DNA from: SIG644 sp045613985
Lineage (GTDB): Bacteria; Bacillota; Clostridia; Oscillospirales; CAG-272
Assembly: GCA_045613985.1 (NCBI GenBank)
Contig: JAZLCA010000057.1
Location: 1-55,175 of the forward strand
Length of the DNA: 55,175 nt
Direction: 5' to 3'
Each line of letters starts with the position of its first letter. Position 1 is the stretch's first letter. The notes under the pieces were generated by a model. The model was not told where the DNA came from, did not search any database, and worked only from the letters and a program-made list of their open reading frames with translations. Below, piece after piece: positions 35,506-42,790 of this stretch. The position numbers and the translations under genes were made by a program.

Positions 35506-36129
35506 ATGGCAAACAAAGCGGACCGCTTCTATTTTGAAAATTTCATCGCCGCGAGCGAGCAATCCTGCCTCGCCGCCCATTACTTGGTCGAATGCCTGAC
35601 CGACTATGACGCCAACCATCTTTCTCAAATGCTCGAGCAGATGCACGCCATCGAACACGAAGGCGACGTCAAAAAGCACGAGATGTCGGCATCTCTCGCC
35701 AAGGCCTTCGTCACCCCCATCGACCGCGAAGACCTCGACCTGCTCAGTCACAACATCGACGACGTGACCGATAACATCGAAGAGGTTCTGCAGCGCTTCT
35801 ACATGAACCGCATCACTACCGTCCTGCCCAGTGCCGTTGCTTTCGCACAAAAGCTGGAGCATTGCTGTGCCCTCATGAAAGAAATCATGGTCGAGTTCGT
35901 CAACTTCAAAAAGTCGACCAAGCTGCACGACATGATCGTCGAGCTCAACCACGTTGAGGAGGAGTGCGACCGCCTGTATCTTGAGGCCGTCTATCGCCTG
36001 CGCGACGATTGCAGTGACGTTTTGGATATCATCTCCTGGCGCGAGATCTACGATTGCCTGGAGGCCTGTGCCGATGCCTGCGAGCACGCCGGCGATTGCG
36101 TTGAGACCGTCATCATGAAAAACACCTGA
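35506..36129 (+). CDS. DUF47 family PhoU-like regulator of the Pit transporter
   Basis: A 207-aa all-helical protein related to PhoU, of the DUF47 group encoded next to Pit transporters and thought to control their activity. Regularly spaced acidic and His residues, as in EQMHAIEHEGDVKKHEM, IDREDLDLLSHNIDDVTDNIEE and LNHVEEECDRLY, match the metal-binding E/DxxxD pattern of PhoU folds. It acts in the cytoplasm at the membrane. AAAGGATCAAGACAACC precedes the ATG. A strong hairpin at 36141-36170 closes the operon. Confidence 0.92.
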   Translation: MANKADRFYFENFIAASEQSCLAAHYLVECLTDYDANHLSQMLEQMHAIEHEGDVKKHEMSASLAKAFVTPIDREDLDLLSHNIDDVTDNIEEVLQRFYMNRITTVLPSAVAFAQKLEHCCALMKEIMVEFVNFKKSTKLHDMIVELNHVEEECDRLYLEAVYRLRDDCSDVLDIISWREIYDCLEACADACEHAGDCVETVIMKNT

Positions 36130-36140
36130 TACAAAAAAAC

Positions 36141-36176
36141 TTTTGCCCGTTGCGCTAGCAACGGGCAAAATCTCTT
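36141..36176 (+). terminator. Terminator of the pit operon
   Basis: TTTTGCCCGTTG (36141-36152) pairs with 36159-36170 around a 6-base loop; TCTCTT follows. The tRNA promoter begins five bases later. Confidence 0.8.
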
Positions 36177-36203
36177 GACAAAATACCAAATGGCTGATAT
36201 AAT
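36175..36203 (+). promoter_or_regulatory. Consensus sigma-A promoter of tRNA-Pro
   Basis: Perfect TTGACA (36175-36180), 17 bases, perfect TATAAT (36198-36203). The mature tRNA begins ten bases after the -10 box. Confidence 0.92.
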
Positions 36204-36212
36204 ATGCGGTGA

Positions 36213-36288
36213 CGGGATGTAGCGCAGTTGGTAGCGCGCCTGGTTTGGGACCAGGATGTCGCAGGTTCAAATCCTGTCATTCCGACCA
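36213..36288 (+). tRNA. tRNA-Pro (anticodon TGG)
   Basis: A 76-base cloverleaf with an encoded CCA. The acceptor stem CGGGATG pairs with CATTCCG (one G-U pair), followed by discriminator A and CCA. The anticodon stem CCTGG/CCAGG encloses the loop TTTGGGA with anticodon TGG. The T-arm is GCAGG-TTCAAAT-CCTGT. It is transcribed alone from a full-consensus promoter and ends at the hairpin at 36344-36369, or reads on into the membrane protein gene. Confidence 0.96.
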
Positions 36289-36343
36289 ATTCCGGTATTC
36301 ATAAGGCATTTGAGTACCAAAAACGCGGTTTTGACCGCAATCG

Positions 36344-36377
36344 AAGCCGCAGGGGAAACTCTGCGGCTTTTAATTTT
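36344..36377 (+). terminator. Terminator after tRNA-Pro
   Basis: AAGCCGCAG (36344-36352) pairs with CTGCGGCTT (36361-36369), followed by TTAATTTT. It lies 18 bases before the next gene's start, overlapping its leader, so it could also act as an attenuator. Confidence 0.75.
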
Positions 36378-36394
36378 AGAAAGGAGAGAATCTC

Positions 36395-37144
36395 ATGAAC
36401 AAAATATTCCCCCCGATGTACAGCAAGCCGGAAAAGAGTCAAATCTTTGCCCTTATCCCCTGTTGGTTTTGGGTTTTTGTACTGGTCCCCATGTTTATGC
36501 CCTTTTTGGGGCTCGGGATTTGGGAACAGGCCGAGATCAGCGTATGGTTGGAGATCAGCTACCACGTAGTCAACGGCTGCGCCATGTTAGTGATTATGCG
36601 CAGCTACCTAAAAGACGAATGGTTTATGGTGACAACCAACGTGCGCCATTATCTGAAGCACGTCTTGCTGACCGTTGGTCTAATTGTAGGAGCGGAGTTT
36701 TTGTTGCTGGGTACCCTGTTTTATTGCGGTTTCAATATCAACGACATGCTGGAATGGCTTCCGGTGACCGAGATGTCTGTCACCCATACTCCCCTCGCTG
36801 CGATCGAGTTCGCGCCCATCTTCGGCGCTATTGCCCTGTCGGTATTCGCGCCCATCAGCATCTGCGCTTTGTTCTACTGCCTCGGCTTTGCACCGGTGTG
36901 CCGCCAAAAGCCCTGGCTGGCCTATTCTTGCATCGTCGTTATTACGCTGATTCCGCCTGTAATAGATATTCTCTGGCGGGGCGAGGCAGCGTTCATGCTG
37001 AGCGGTTACCTGGTACAGTTGCCCATACATCTGCTGGCATGTTGGTCCTATCAAAAGACGGATAACGTGTGGACGCCCATCGTATCTCTGGCGATCACAA
37101 ATCTGCTGGCATCCATTGTCCTCCCAATTCTCCTGTTTGGATAA
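36395..37144 (+). CDS. CPBP-like membrane protein lacking protease residues
   Basis: A 249-aa protein with about seven hydrophobic helices. The C-terminal third follows the pattern of CPBP (Abi) intramembrane proteases: a helix reading APISICALFYCLGFAPVCRQ where active members have EExxxRG, and LACWSYQKTDNVWTPIVSLA followed by ITNLLAS where they have a Y/F-x-R/K-T-G/N-S-x-W-x-P-I-x-x-H-x-x-x-N pattern. The paired Glu and the His are absent, so it is probably not a protease. The family link is by eye and moderate. GAAAGGAGAGAATCTC precedes the ATG. It may be co-transcribed with tRNA-Pro by read-through. Function unknown. Confidence 0.68.
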   Translation: MNKIFPPMYSKPEKSQIFALIPCWFWVFVLVPMFMPFLGLGIWEQAEISVWLEISYHVVNGCAMLVIMRSYLKDEWFMVTTNVRHYLKHVLLTVGLIVGAEFLLLGTLFYCGFNINDMLEWLPVTEMSVTHTPLAAIEFAPIFGAIALSVFAPISICALFYCLGFAPVCRQKPWLAYSCIVVITLIPPVIDILWRGEAAFMLSGYLVQLPIHLLACWSYQKTDNVWTPIVSLAITNLLASIVLPILLFG

Positions 37145-37237
37145 GCATACATAAGTATGGCTCATTTTGACAAATCAATCAAAATTGTTATATTATTCGA
37201 TTGATTTCGCAGAAACGAAATCCGGTCATTCCAATCC

Positions 37238-37287
37238 GCAGGCAGTGTCTGCACCCAATCTCGGGTGTAGCTACTGCCTGCTTTTTG
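37238..37287 (+). terminator. Terminator of the CPBP-like gene
   Basis: Outer stem GCAGGCAGT (37238-37246) with ACTGCCTGC (37273-37281), inner CTGCACCC/GGGTGTAG, then TTTTTG. Confidence 0.85.
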
Positions 37288-37320
37288 TTCAGCACCCGAT
37301 GGCGGAGTCTGTTAGGAACC

Positions 37321-37370
37321 ACAAAAACAATCCGAACGCGTCTCTTTTCCCGAAAAACGTTCGGATTGTT
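37321..37370 (-). terminator. Terminator of the manganese catalase gene
   Basis: AACAATCCGAACG (37326-37338) pairs perfectly with 37358-37370. On the minus strand TTTTTGT follows it. The two terminators separate converging genes. Confidence 0.8.
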
Positions 37371-37404
37371 TGTTATATTTCAGCGTCTCGATGTTTGGAT
37401 CTCA

Positions 37405-38076
37405 TCAGGTAAACACCGGTGCCTTGGTTTCCTCCGTCGCGAAGGTATTGGGACCGGGGTTGGACAGTGAGAAATACATCTTTGCCGCCTTGGTCGTGCC
37501 GAAATCGCGATTGGAGCCGGTTTCTTGCACCTTGTTGAAGGCATCACGGAACATCTGATTGTGGGCTTCCTCTCGATTGAGAAGAAAATCGATCGTCTGG
37601 CGCACCTTCTTGTCCTCGATCTGGCGATAGAGGTACTCGTACACCACCTTCGCGCGCTGCTCGGACGCGATATTGGAAAGCAGATCGGCACACAGATCTC
37701 CCGTGACGGTGACGTAATCCGCCGTCCAAGAGTAGCCAGACGCGTTGATGAGCCCCGGATTGAGACCGTTCTGAACGTGTGTCTGTATTTCTCCTGCCCC
37801 CACCTTTGTCGCGTCCACATCGTGACCGTTAAGCAGATTGATGGTCTGCGCAATCATTTCAAGATGTCCCAGCTCCTCGGCGGCGATGTCAAGGAAAAGA
37901 TCCTTGATCTCGGGATCCTTGATGCGGAAGCTCTGCGACATATACTGCATGGCCGCTTTGAGCTCTCCGTTGCCGCCGCCGAGCTGTTCCTGAAGCAAAA
38001 CGGCATACTGTGGATTCGGTCTTTCGATCTCTACGGGATGAAATAGCTGTTTTTCGTGTTTGAACATAACGAACAT
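37405..38076 (-). CDS. Manganese catalase family protein
   Basis: A 223-aa ferritin-like protein of the non-haem manganese catalase/CotJC family, which breaks down hydrogen peroxide at a dinuclear Mn centre. Likely metal ligands are Glu38, Glu68 and His71 (EELGH), Glu139, and Glu169 with His172 (REEAH). It is shorter than classical KatN (about 270-300 aa) but longer than spore-coat CotJC (about 190). GGAGG is three bases from the first ATG (38076) and twelve from a second ATG three codons in, so the true start is uncertain. A sigma-F-like promoter is at 38102-38131. The FAD/Rieske gene lies 57 bases upstream. Confidence 0.9.
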   Translation of the reverse strand: MFVMFKHEKQLFHPVEIERPNPQYAVLLQEQLGGGNGELKAAMQYMSQSFRIKDPEIKDLFLDIAAEELGHLEMIAQTINLLNGHDVDATKVGAGEIQTHVQNGLNPGLINASGYSWTADYVTVTGDLCADLLSNIASEQRAKVVYEYLYRQIEDKKVRQTIDFLLNREEAHNQMFRDAFNKVQETGSNRDFGTTKAAKMYFSLSNPGPNTFATEETKAPVFT

Positions 38077-38101
38077 TGACCTCCGTTTATGGATTTGATA
38101 C

Positions 38102-38131
38102 TATTATTTCCTATAACGTGCCAAGGTATAC
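38102..38131 (-). promoter_or_regulatory. Candidate forespore (sigma-F-like) promoter of the catalase gene
   Basis: On the minus strand GTATA (38127-38131), 15 bases, then GGAAATAATA (38102-38111), which fits the GGNNANAnTR form of sigma-F -10 elements. A weak sigma-A alternative (TTGGCA then TATCAA, 18 bases apart) overlaps it, so the call is tentative. Confidence 0.35.
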
Positions 38132-38133
38132 TG

Positions 38134-39447
38134 CTATATTCTTTTATCATCCGTCGCAGGATTGTCGATAAGCTCGCCGCGTTCGGTGAAGCGGGAGCCG
38201 TGGCAGGGGCAATCCCAACTATGCTCGGCGCGATTGTATTTGAGAGCGCATCCGAGGTGAGGGCATCGAGGCACGGTAGGCGTGAGCAGTCCTATCGTCG
38301 ATTCCAGGGCGTTGACGGCAAGCTGTGGGCGCAGAATGCTTCGCGAGGGTGAAATAACGGCGGCGTAGGGATTCGATTTGCCTTGGACGAGGTCGCAGAG
38401 AATGTCGGCGGCAACCATGGCGCTTGTCATGCCCCATTTATTAAATCCCGTTGCGACGAAGACGTCGGGCGTTGACTTGGCGTACTGCCCGATATAGGGA
38501 AGGTCGTCCAGCGTCATGCAATCCTGCGTCGCCCACCTGGCCACGATCTCGGCATTTTTGTAGTGCTTCTTTGCAAAAGCTTCCAGCTCCTGCCAACCGC
38601 CGCCCCGCTTGCCCGTGCGGTGTCCGCCGCCGCCAAGAAGCAGAAGGTCGCCGTAGTTGCGAAAGGAAAGCCCCGTATCCGCTTCATCCACATACATTCC
38701 GCCGACGTCAGGCGCACCTTTGAGGGCGAGAACGTAAGAGCGATGCTGATAAAGCTTCAAAGGGTATAAGCCGTGCTTGTTGAGTATGGGAAAATGGGTT
38801 GCGATGATCAGCTTTTGGTAGGCAATCTCGCCGTGATTGGTGCGTGCTTTGTGCGGCATCAGCTCCACGACCTTGGTATGCTCCAGGATCGGCAGATCCC
38901 CCGCGATGGCGTACAAAAATTTCAACGGGTGAAACTGCGCTTGATCTTTCACGCGCACCGCGCCCGCCACCGAAAACGGAAGCTCTTGTGCCTCCGAAAA
39001 CTCGCCTTTCACTCCGAGGCGATGGAGGGCGGCAACTTCCTTTTCAATGTTGTTACGGTCGGTCAAAGAATAGACGTAGCTATCCCGCATCTCGTAGTCG
39101 CAGTCGATGTTCTTGCAACGTCGGGCGTATTCCTCGCAGGCGCGGATTTGCGCCTGTGCATAAAGCCGCGCCTTGTCTTGTCCAAAACGGCGAATCATTT
39201 TGTCGTACATCAAGCCGTGTTGTAAAGTGATTTTAGCGGTCGTATTCTTGGTGATACCACCGCAGATCTCGGTCGCCTCCACCAGCATACAATCCACCCC
39301 TGCATTTTGGAGTTGATCGGCGCATAAAATTCCCGCAATACCGCCGCCAACAATTAGAACATCGGTTTTTCTATTGCCTTGCAAGCGTTCAAAGCGTATA
39401 CGCGGTACGTTCTCTTGCCACACCGATTCAATAATATCACCGTTCAT
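38134..39447 (-). CDS. FAD-dependent oxidoreductase with C-terminal Rieske domain
   Basis: A 437-aa two-part protein. Residues 1-370 form a DAO-type flavoprotein: VLIVGGGIAGILCADQL with the FAD-binding glycines near residue 31, and a closing ATGFNKWGMTSAMVAADIL segment. The C-terminus is a Rieske [2Fe-2S] domain with CPHLGC and CPCHGS holding the two Cys-His pairs. The substrate is unknown. Families of this shape are common in Firmicutes and Clostridia and are annotated only generally. Its start overlaps the stop of a 60-aa gene by four bases, and the catalase gene follows, suggesting a redox role. Confidence 0.9.
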   Translation of the reverse strand: MNGDIIESVWQENVPRIRFERLQGNRKTDVLIVGGGIAGILCADQLQNAGVDCMLVEATEICGGITKNTTAKITLQHGLMYDKMIRRFGQDKARLYAQAQIRACEEYARRCKNIDCDYEMRDSYVYSLTDRNNIEKEVAALHRLGVKGEFSEAQELPFSVAGAVRVKDQAQFHPLKFLYAIAGDLPILEHTKVVELMPHKARTNHGEIAYQKLIIATHFPILNKHGLYPLKLYQHRSYVLALKGAPDVGGMYVDEADTGLSFRNYGDLLLLGGGGHRTGKRGGGWQELEAFAKKHYKNAEIVARWATQDCMTLDDLPYIGQYAKSTPDVFVATGFNKWGMTSAMVAADILCDLVQGKSNPYAAVISPSRSILRPQLAVNALESTIGLLTPTVPRCPHLGCALKYNRAEHSWDCPCHGSRFTERGELIDNPATDDKRI

Positions 39448-39626
39448 CGCTTGTCGTTTACCAGAGAATCCACGTATCGGTGCATCTCATCTCTGCTTTT
39501 TACTGCGTGCGTGCCTGCAATGATCGCCTGCTTTTGTTCCTCGCTGAGCGCCCCAAATTTCTGCATGGCTTCGGGATTCATCGCAAGCGCCATCGCAAAG
39601 CCAACCGGCATTTCGTCTTTCGTCAT
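39444..39626 (-). CDS. Small conserved-looking 60-aa protein
   Basis: A 60-aa mostly helical, soluble protein with no membrane segment or Cys. It begins MTKDEMPVGFAMALAMNPEA and continues with a Lys-Gln-rich helix (LSEEQKQAIIAGTHAV) and a charged tail. I have seen such short proteins encoded in Clostridia but know no function. GGAGGTAAAAG lies directly before the ATG and the stop overlaps the FAD/Rieske start (ATGA), which makes it a genuine gene translated in tandem with the oxidoreductase. A possible role is as a chaperone or partner of that enzyme, by position only. Confidence 0.8.
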   Translation of the reverse strand: MTKDEMPVGFAMALAMNPEAMQKFGALSEEQKQAIIAGTHAVKSRDEMHRYVDSLVNDKR

Positions 39627-39642
39627 CTTTTACCTCCGATTT

Positions 39643-39671
39643 GTAATATTCATATTATTTGTGGTTTTCAA
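39643..39671 (-). promoter_or_regulatory. Candidate promoter of the 60-aa/FAD-Rieske operon
   Basis: On the minus strand TTGAAA (39666-39671), 17 bases, TATTAC (39643-39648). A sigma-G-like alternative overlaps it and is listed among rejected items. Confidence 0.4.
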
Positions 39672-39746
39672 GCATCACATACCTGTCAAAATCTCGTATA
39701 GATCGCTCCAGCAATGCCGAAAATAAAAAATAACGGAGGTGAAAAT

Positions 39747-41687
39747 ATGAGCAATCGATTGGCAAAGGAAACGAGCCCCTATTTGCTTCAGCACAAGGAT
39801 AATCCCGTTGACTGGTATCCTTGGGGCGACGAGGCATTTGAACTTGCAAAGAAAGAAGACAAACCCGTCTTTTTAAGCATCGGATACAGTGCGTGCCATT
39901 GGTGTCACGTGCTTGCCCATGAGAGCTTTGAGGATGAAGAAACTGCCGACCTGTTGAACAAATATTTTATATCGATCAAGGTAGATAAGGAGGAACGTCC
40001 CGACATCGACCGTGTCTACATGGCGGTCTGTCAAGCCTTCACGGGAAGCGGCGGCTGGCCCACAAGCATTTTTATGACAGCAGATGGCAAGCCGTTTTTT
40101 GCGGGAACGTATTTTCCCAAAACCTCGCGGGGTGGAATGATCGGTTTTCGGGAGCTTTTGCTCGCCATACACGAAAAATGGATATCTGACCGCGATATGC
40201 TGCTGCGACAGGCGGACAAGATCATCCGGCATTTGAATGAGGCACAGGATTTGGCAGAAACGGCGGATATTGATTTGACCCACTTGGCCGTTCGGCAATA
40301 CGAGCGCATCTATGACGAAAAACACGGCGGCTTCGGGCGAGCGCCCAAATTTCCGACGCCGCATAATCTGCTGTTTTTACTCGACTACTATGAGCGTTAC
40401 AAAACAGCCTCATGTCTGAACATGGCGGAGCAGACCCTTTTGCAGATGTACCGTGGCGGAATATTTGATCACATCGGATTTGGTTTCTGCCGCTATTCCA
40501 CCGATAAAAAATTTCTTGTCCCTCATTTTGAGAAAATGCTGTACGACAACGCGCTCTTGATGCTTGCGTATTGTAAGGCGTATACGGTAACAAAAAAGGC
40601 GCTATATCTTGAAATCGCAGAAAAAACAGCGAGCTATATTCTCCGCGAGATGACATCGCCCGAAGGCGGTTTCTACAGCTCGCAGGATGCCGATACCGAA
40701 GGTGAGGAAGGAAAATATTATCTGTTCACCCCCGACGAAATCCTCGGAATACTTGGACAAAAGGACGGCGAGCGCTTCAACGATCATTTTGATATAACGG
40801 ATGCAGGTAATTTTGAAGGCAAGAATATCCCGAATCTCTTAAGGAGCGATCCTTCCGATAAAAGCTTTGAGCCTTTTCTGTCGATACTTGATGACTACCG
40901 CAAAAAGCGCTATTCTCTTCACCGCGACGAAAAAATTTTAACTTCGTGGAACAGTCTGATGATCGCTGCTATGTGCGAGCTGTATCTTGTCAGCGGGAAG
41001 GAAATATATCTTTCCGCCGCCCAAAACGCAGACCGCTTTCTACAGAAATATCTTTGCGACGGCGATGCGCTCTACGTCAGCTTTCACATGGGCAAACGAG
41101 GAGTGAGAGGCTTTCTCGATGATGATTCCGCCTATATTTTCGCGCAACTGTCGCTGTACCGTGCCACATTGGAAAGTGAATATCTGCAGCGGGCAAAGCG
41201 TTTTTGCGACAAGGTCATGTCGGATTTCGGGGACAATACCGGCGGATTCTATTTGTACGGCAACGGCCACGAAGAGCTGATCCTTCGTCCGAAAGAGACC
41301 TACGACGGTGCCATTCCGAGTGGCAATTCACTGATGGCGCATAACCTTGTCCGCCTCTCTTTCCTTACCGATGAAGAAAGATACAAAACAGCAACAGAGC
41401 GGCAACTTGACTTTCTTGCGCAAAGCGCAGCACAATATCCCACAAATCACGCTATGTTTTTGATAGCACTTCTGGAGCATGTCAATCCGCCGACCAAAGT
41501 AACCGTCATACTCGATGAACACACCGAGAAAAGCCGGTTGCCGTTTATGTTGTCGCCCGATGCGATCGTTATCCTTGTGCCGCACCCGACAAAAGAATAT
41601 CCCCACAAAAACGGCAAGACCACCTATTACGTGTGCCGAGGTCACAGTTGCCTGCCGCCAACCAATGACTTGCATGAAGTGATGTAA
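39747..41687 (+). CDS. YyaL/DUF255 thioredoxin-like protein
   Basis: A 646-aa protein of the SSP411/YyaL family. Residues 1-165 form the DUF255 thioredoxin-like domain, with the SACHWCHVLAHESF motif near residue 51 and GGWPTSIFMTADGKPFFAGTYFP. The rest is an alpha/alpha-barrel like those of glycoside epimerases (GGIFDHIGFGFCRYSTD, HFEKMLYDNALLM). The family is nearly universal but its activity is unsettled. The start at 39747 follows ACGGAGGTG; an in-frame ATG 33 bases upstream lacks an RBS. It is divergent from the 60-aa/FAD-Rieske operon across about 120 bases. Confidence 0.92.
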   Translation: MSNRLAKETSPYLLQHKDNPVDWYPWGDEAFELAKKEDKPVFLSIGYSACHWCHVLAHESFEDEETADLLNKYFISIKVDKEERPDIDRVYMAVCQAFTGSGGWPTSIFMTADGKPFFAGTYFPKTSRGGMIGFRELLLAIHEKWISDRDMLLRQADKIIRHLNEAQDLAETADIDLTHLAVRQYERIYDEKHGGFGRAPKFPTPHNLLFLLDYYERYKTASCLNMAEQTLLQMYRGGIFDHIGFGFCRYSTDKKFLVPHFEKMLYDNALLMLAYCKAYTVTKKALYLEIAEKTASYILREMTSPEGGFYSSQDADTEGEEGKYYLFTPDEILGILGQKDGERFNDHFDITDAGNFEGKNIPNLLRSDPSDKSFEPFLSILDDYRKKRYSLHRDEKILTSWNSLMIAAMCELYLVSGKEIYLSAAQNADRFLQKYLCDGDALYVSFHMGKRGVRGFLDDDSAYIFAQLSLYRATLESEYLQRAKRFCDKVMSDFGDNTGGFYLYGNGHEELILRPKETYDGAIPSGNSLMAHNLVRLSFLTDEERYKTATERQLDFLAQSAAQYPTNHAMFLIALLEHVNPPTKVTVILDEHTEKSRLPFMLSPDAIVILVPHPTKEYPHKNGKTTYYVCRGHSCLPPTNDLHEVM

Positions 41688-41724
41688 AGTTGCAAATACT
41701 TCATAGAGGAAAGGAGTGATGGAT

Positions 41725-41859
41725 ATGGTTGAAAATAAAGATATCGAAAAAGAGCAAGAGCCTAAAGAGAAAAAGCCTCTGACCAAGCCCGGTGATATCA
41801 AGGGTAAGATCGAGGTGCCCGATACCCGCGAACGGAGAGACGGTCCCGGGGGAAACTGA
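41725..41859 (+). CDS. 44-aa charged protein, unknown
   Basis: A short frame of 44 aa: MVENKDIEKEQEPKEKKP, then LTKPGDIKGKIEVPDTRERR and DGPGGN. It is rich in Lys and Glu at the start and ends in Arg-Arg-Asp-Gly-Pro-Gly-Gly-Asn. AAAGGAG stands eight bases before the ATG at 41725 (a nearer ATG at 41719 would be too close). It follows yyaL by 37 bases and a terminator comes 27 bases after it, so it is very likely a real gene of that operon. I do not recognise a family; it is too short for a fold by inspection and probably disordered. Confidence 0.65.
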   Translation: MVENKDIEKEQEPKEKKPLTKPGDIKGKIEVPDTRERRDGPGGN

Positions 41860-41886
41860 AGCATATAACCATGTGTTTTTAATAGA

Positions 41887-41932
41887 AAAAGCCGCTACCA
41901 CGGTCGTTTGACTGCGATAGCGGCTTTTATTT
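41887..41932 (+). terminator. Terminator after the yyaL operon
   Basis: AAAAGCCGCTA (41887-41897) pairs with TAGCGGCTTTT (41918-41928), followed by ATTTATTTT. Confidence 0.85.
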
Positions 41933-42045
41933 ATTTTACGCTAAACTTCGATTACAACTCAAAAACCGTGCTCCTTTCGGACCTTTCGTGTTTGGATAAA
42001 ATTGCATGTGGGCGACCAGCAGACAGCGCTCGGAACACTCGTAGC

Positions 42046-42085
42046 AAAAATCCGCAGCTAAGGCTTGCCCCATCTGCGGATTTTT
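42046..42085 (-). terminator. Terminator after the phosphopantetheinyl transferase gene
   Basis: AAAAATCCGCAG (42046-42057) pairs perfectly with 42074-42085; on the minus strand TTTTTGCT follows. It ends the 42-47 kb block of minus-strand genes. No gene is seen in 41933-42045. Confidence 0.8.
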
Positions 42086-42137
42086 CAACGGAACGTAGTG
42101 CCGAAGAGCAGCTCCGTTTCGCCAAAATGGATCGTTT

Positions 42138-42779
42138 TTATTGGCACGCCTGCAAATCCATCACACAAACGCGGGTCTCCACAGGCGCATCGGCCGACAG
42201 TGCCACGGCATAGCGGCGGCCGTCCAGTTCAACCGTTTGAAGGATGGTTTTGGCAGGGTCGGGAGCCATATCGCGAGGGCTGAAAGTCCCCTGCCCTTCC
42301 ATTTTATAGAGGCTCTCCTTAGCCACCCAAGCGCGGAGCAGATAGTCGTTTTGCTCGTTGGACGCAAGAGCATCATAGGCAAGCTTTTCCTCGGGAGCGA
42401 GCACTTTATCCGCAAGCGCCGGTTTGAGAGAGCGTCCGCCCGGCTCGATATCCACCCCCACGGGGGCGCGGGAAAGTGCCACAGCAACCGCTCTGTCGCA
42501 GTGAGAGAGCGAAAAACAGATGGGGGGCTCTTGCCCCGTGATCACCCAGCGGCCGCTCGGCTGTTTTTCAAAGCTCAACTGTTCTTTTTTGATACCGTAA
42601 GTGCGCTCAATCGCCTGTTCCAACAACCGCCACACACCATATTTTTGTGCTTTGGCGGCAGGATGATTGGTGTGTTCGATCTCGCGGTTGCGCTCCTCAC
42701 AGCCAACGCGGGCTACCGTCAGCCGATCGGAGATCGCGGCAACGAAGAGATGGATCATTTCACAAGATTTCGTATGCAT
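42138..42779 (-). CDS. 4'-phosphopantetheinyl transferase (Sfp type)
   Basis: Transfers the phosphopantetheine arm of CoA to carrier proteins. PICFSLSHC, VGVDIEP and WVAKESLYKMEG are the three conserved motifs, with the metal-binding Asp and Glu in the second and Glu in the third. The 213-aa length fits the Sfp type, which commonly serves polyketide, peptide or fatty acid synthases; no such synthase is in the window. The start at 42779 follows AAGGAGAGACCGG; an upstream frame extension of 8 codons lacks an RBS. The ZIP transporter gene lies 11 bases upstream. Confidence 0.88.
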   Translation of the reverse strand: MHTKSCEMIHLFVAAISDRLTVARVGCEERNREIEHTNHPAAKAQKYGVWRLLEQAIERTYGIKKEQLSFEKQPSGRWVITGQEPPICFSLSHCDRAVAVALSRAPVGVDIEPGGRSLKPALADKVLAPEEKLAYDALASNEQNDYLLRAWVAKESLYKMEGQGTFSPRDMAPDPAKTILQTVELDGRRYAVALSADAPVETRVCVMDLQACQ

Positions 42780-42790
42780 CCGGTCTCTCC

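Noticed and set aside
37167..37470. Frames of 81 and 89 aa between the CPBP-like and catalase genes
   Set aside because: They overlap two strong terminators and the end of the catalase gene, with no RBS or homology signal.
39653..39682. Sigma-G-like site (GTATG-N18-AATAATA) upstream of the 60-aa gene
   Set aside because: One mismatch in the -10 element and an overlapping sigma-A candidate explain the region equally well.
41933..42137. Frames on the plus strand between 41.9 and 42.3 kb
   Set aside because: They cross the phosphopantetheinyl transferase terminator and run opposite that gene; no RBS.
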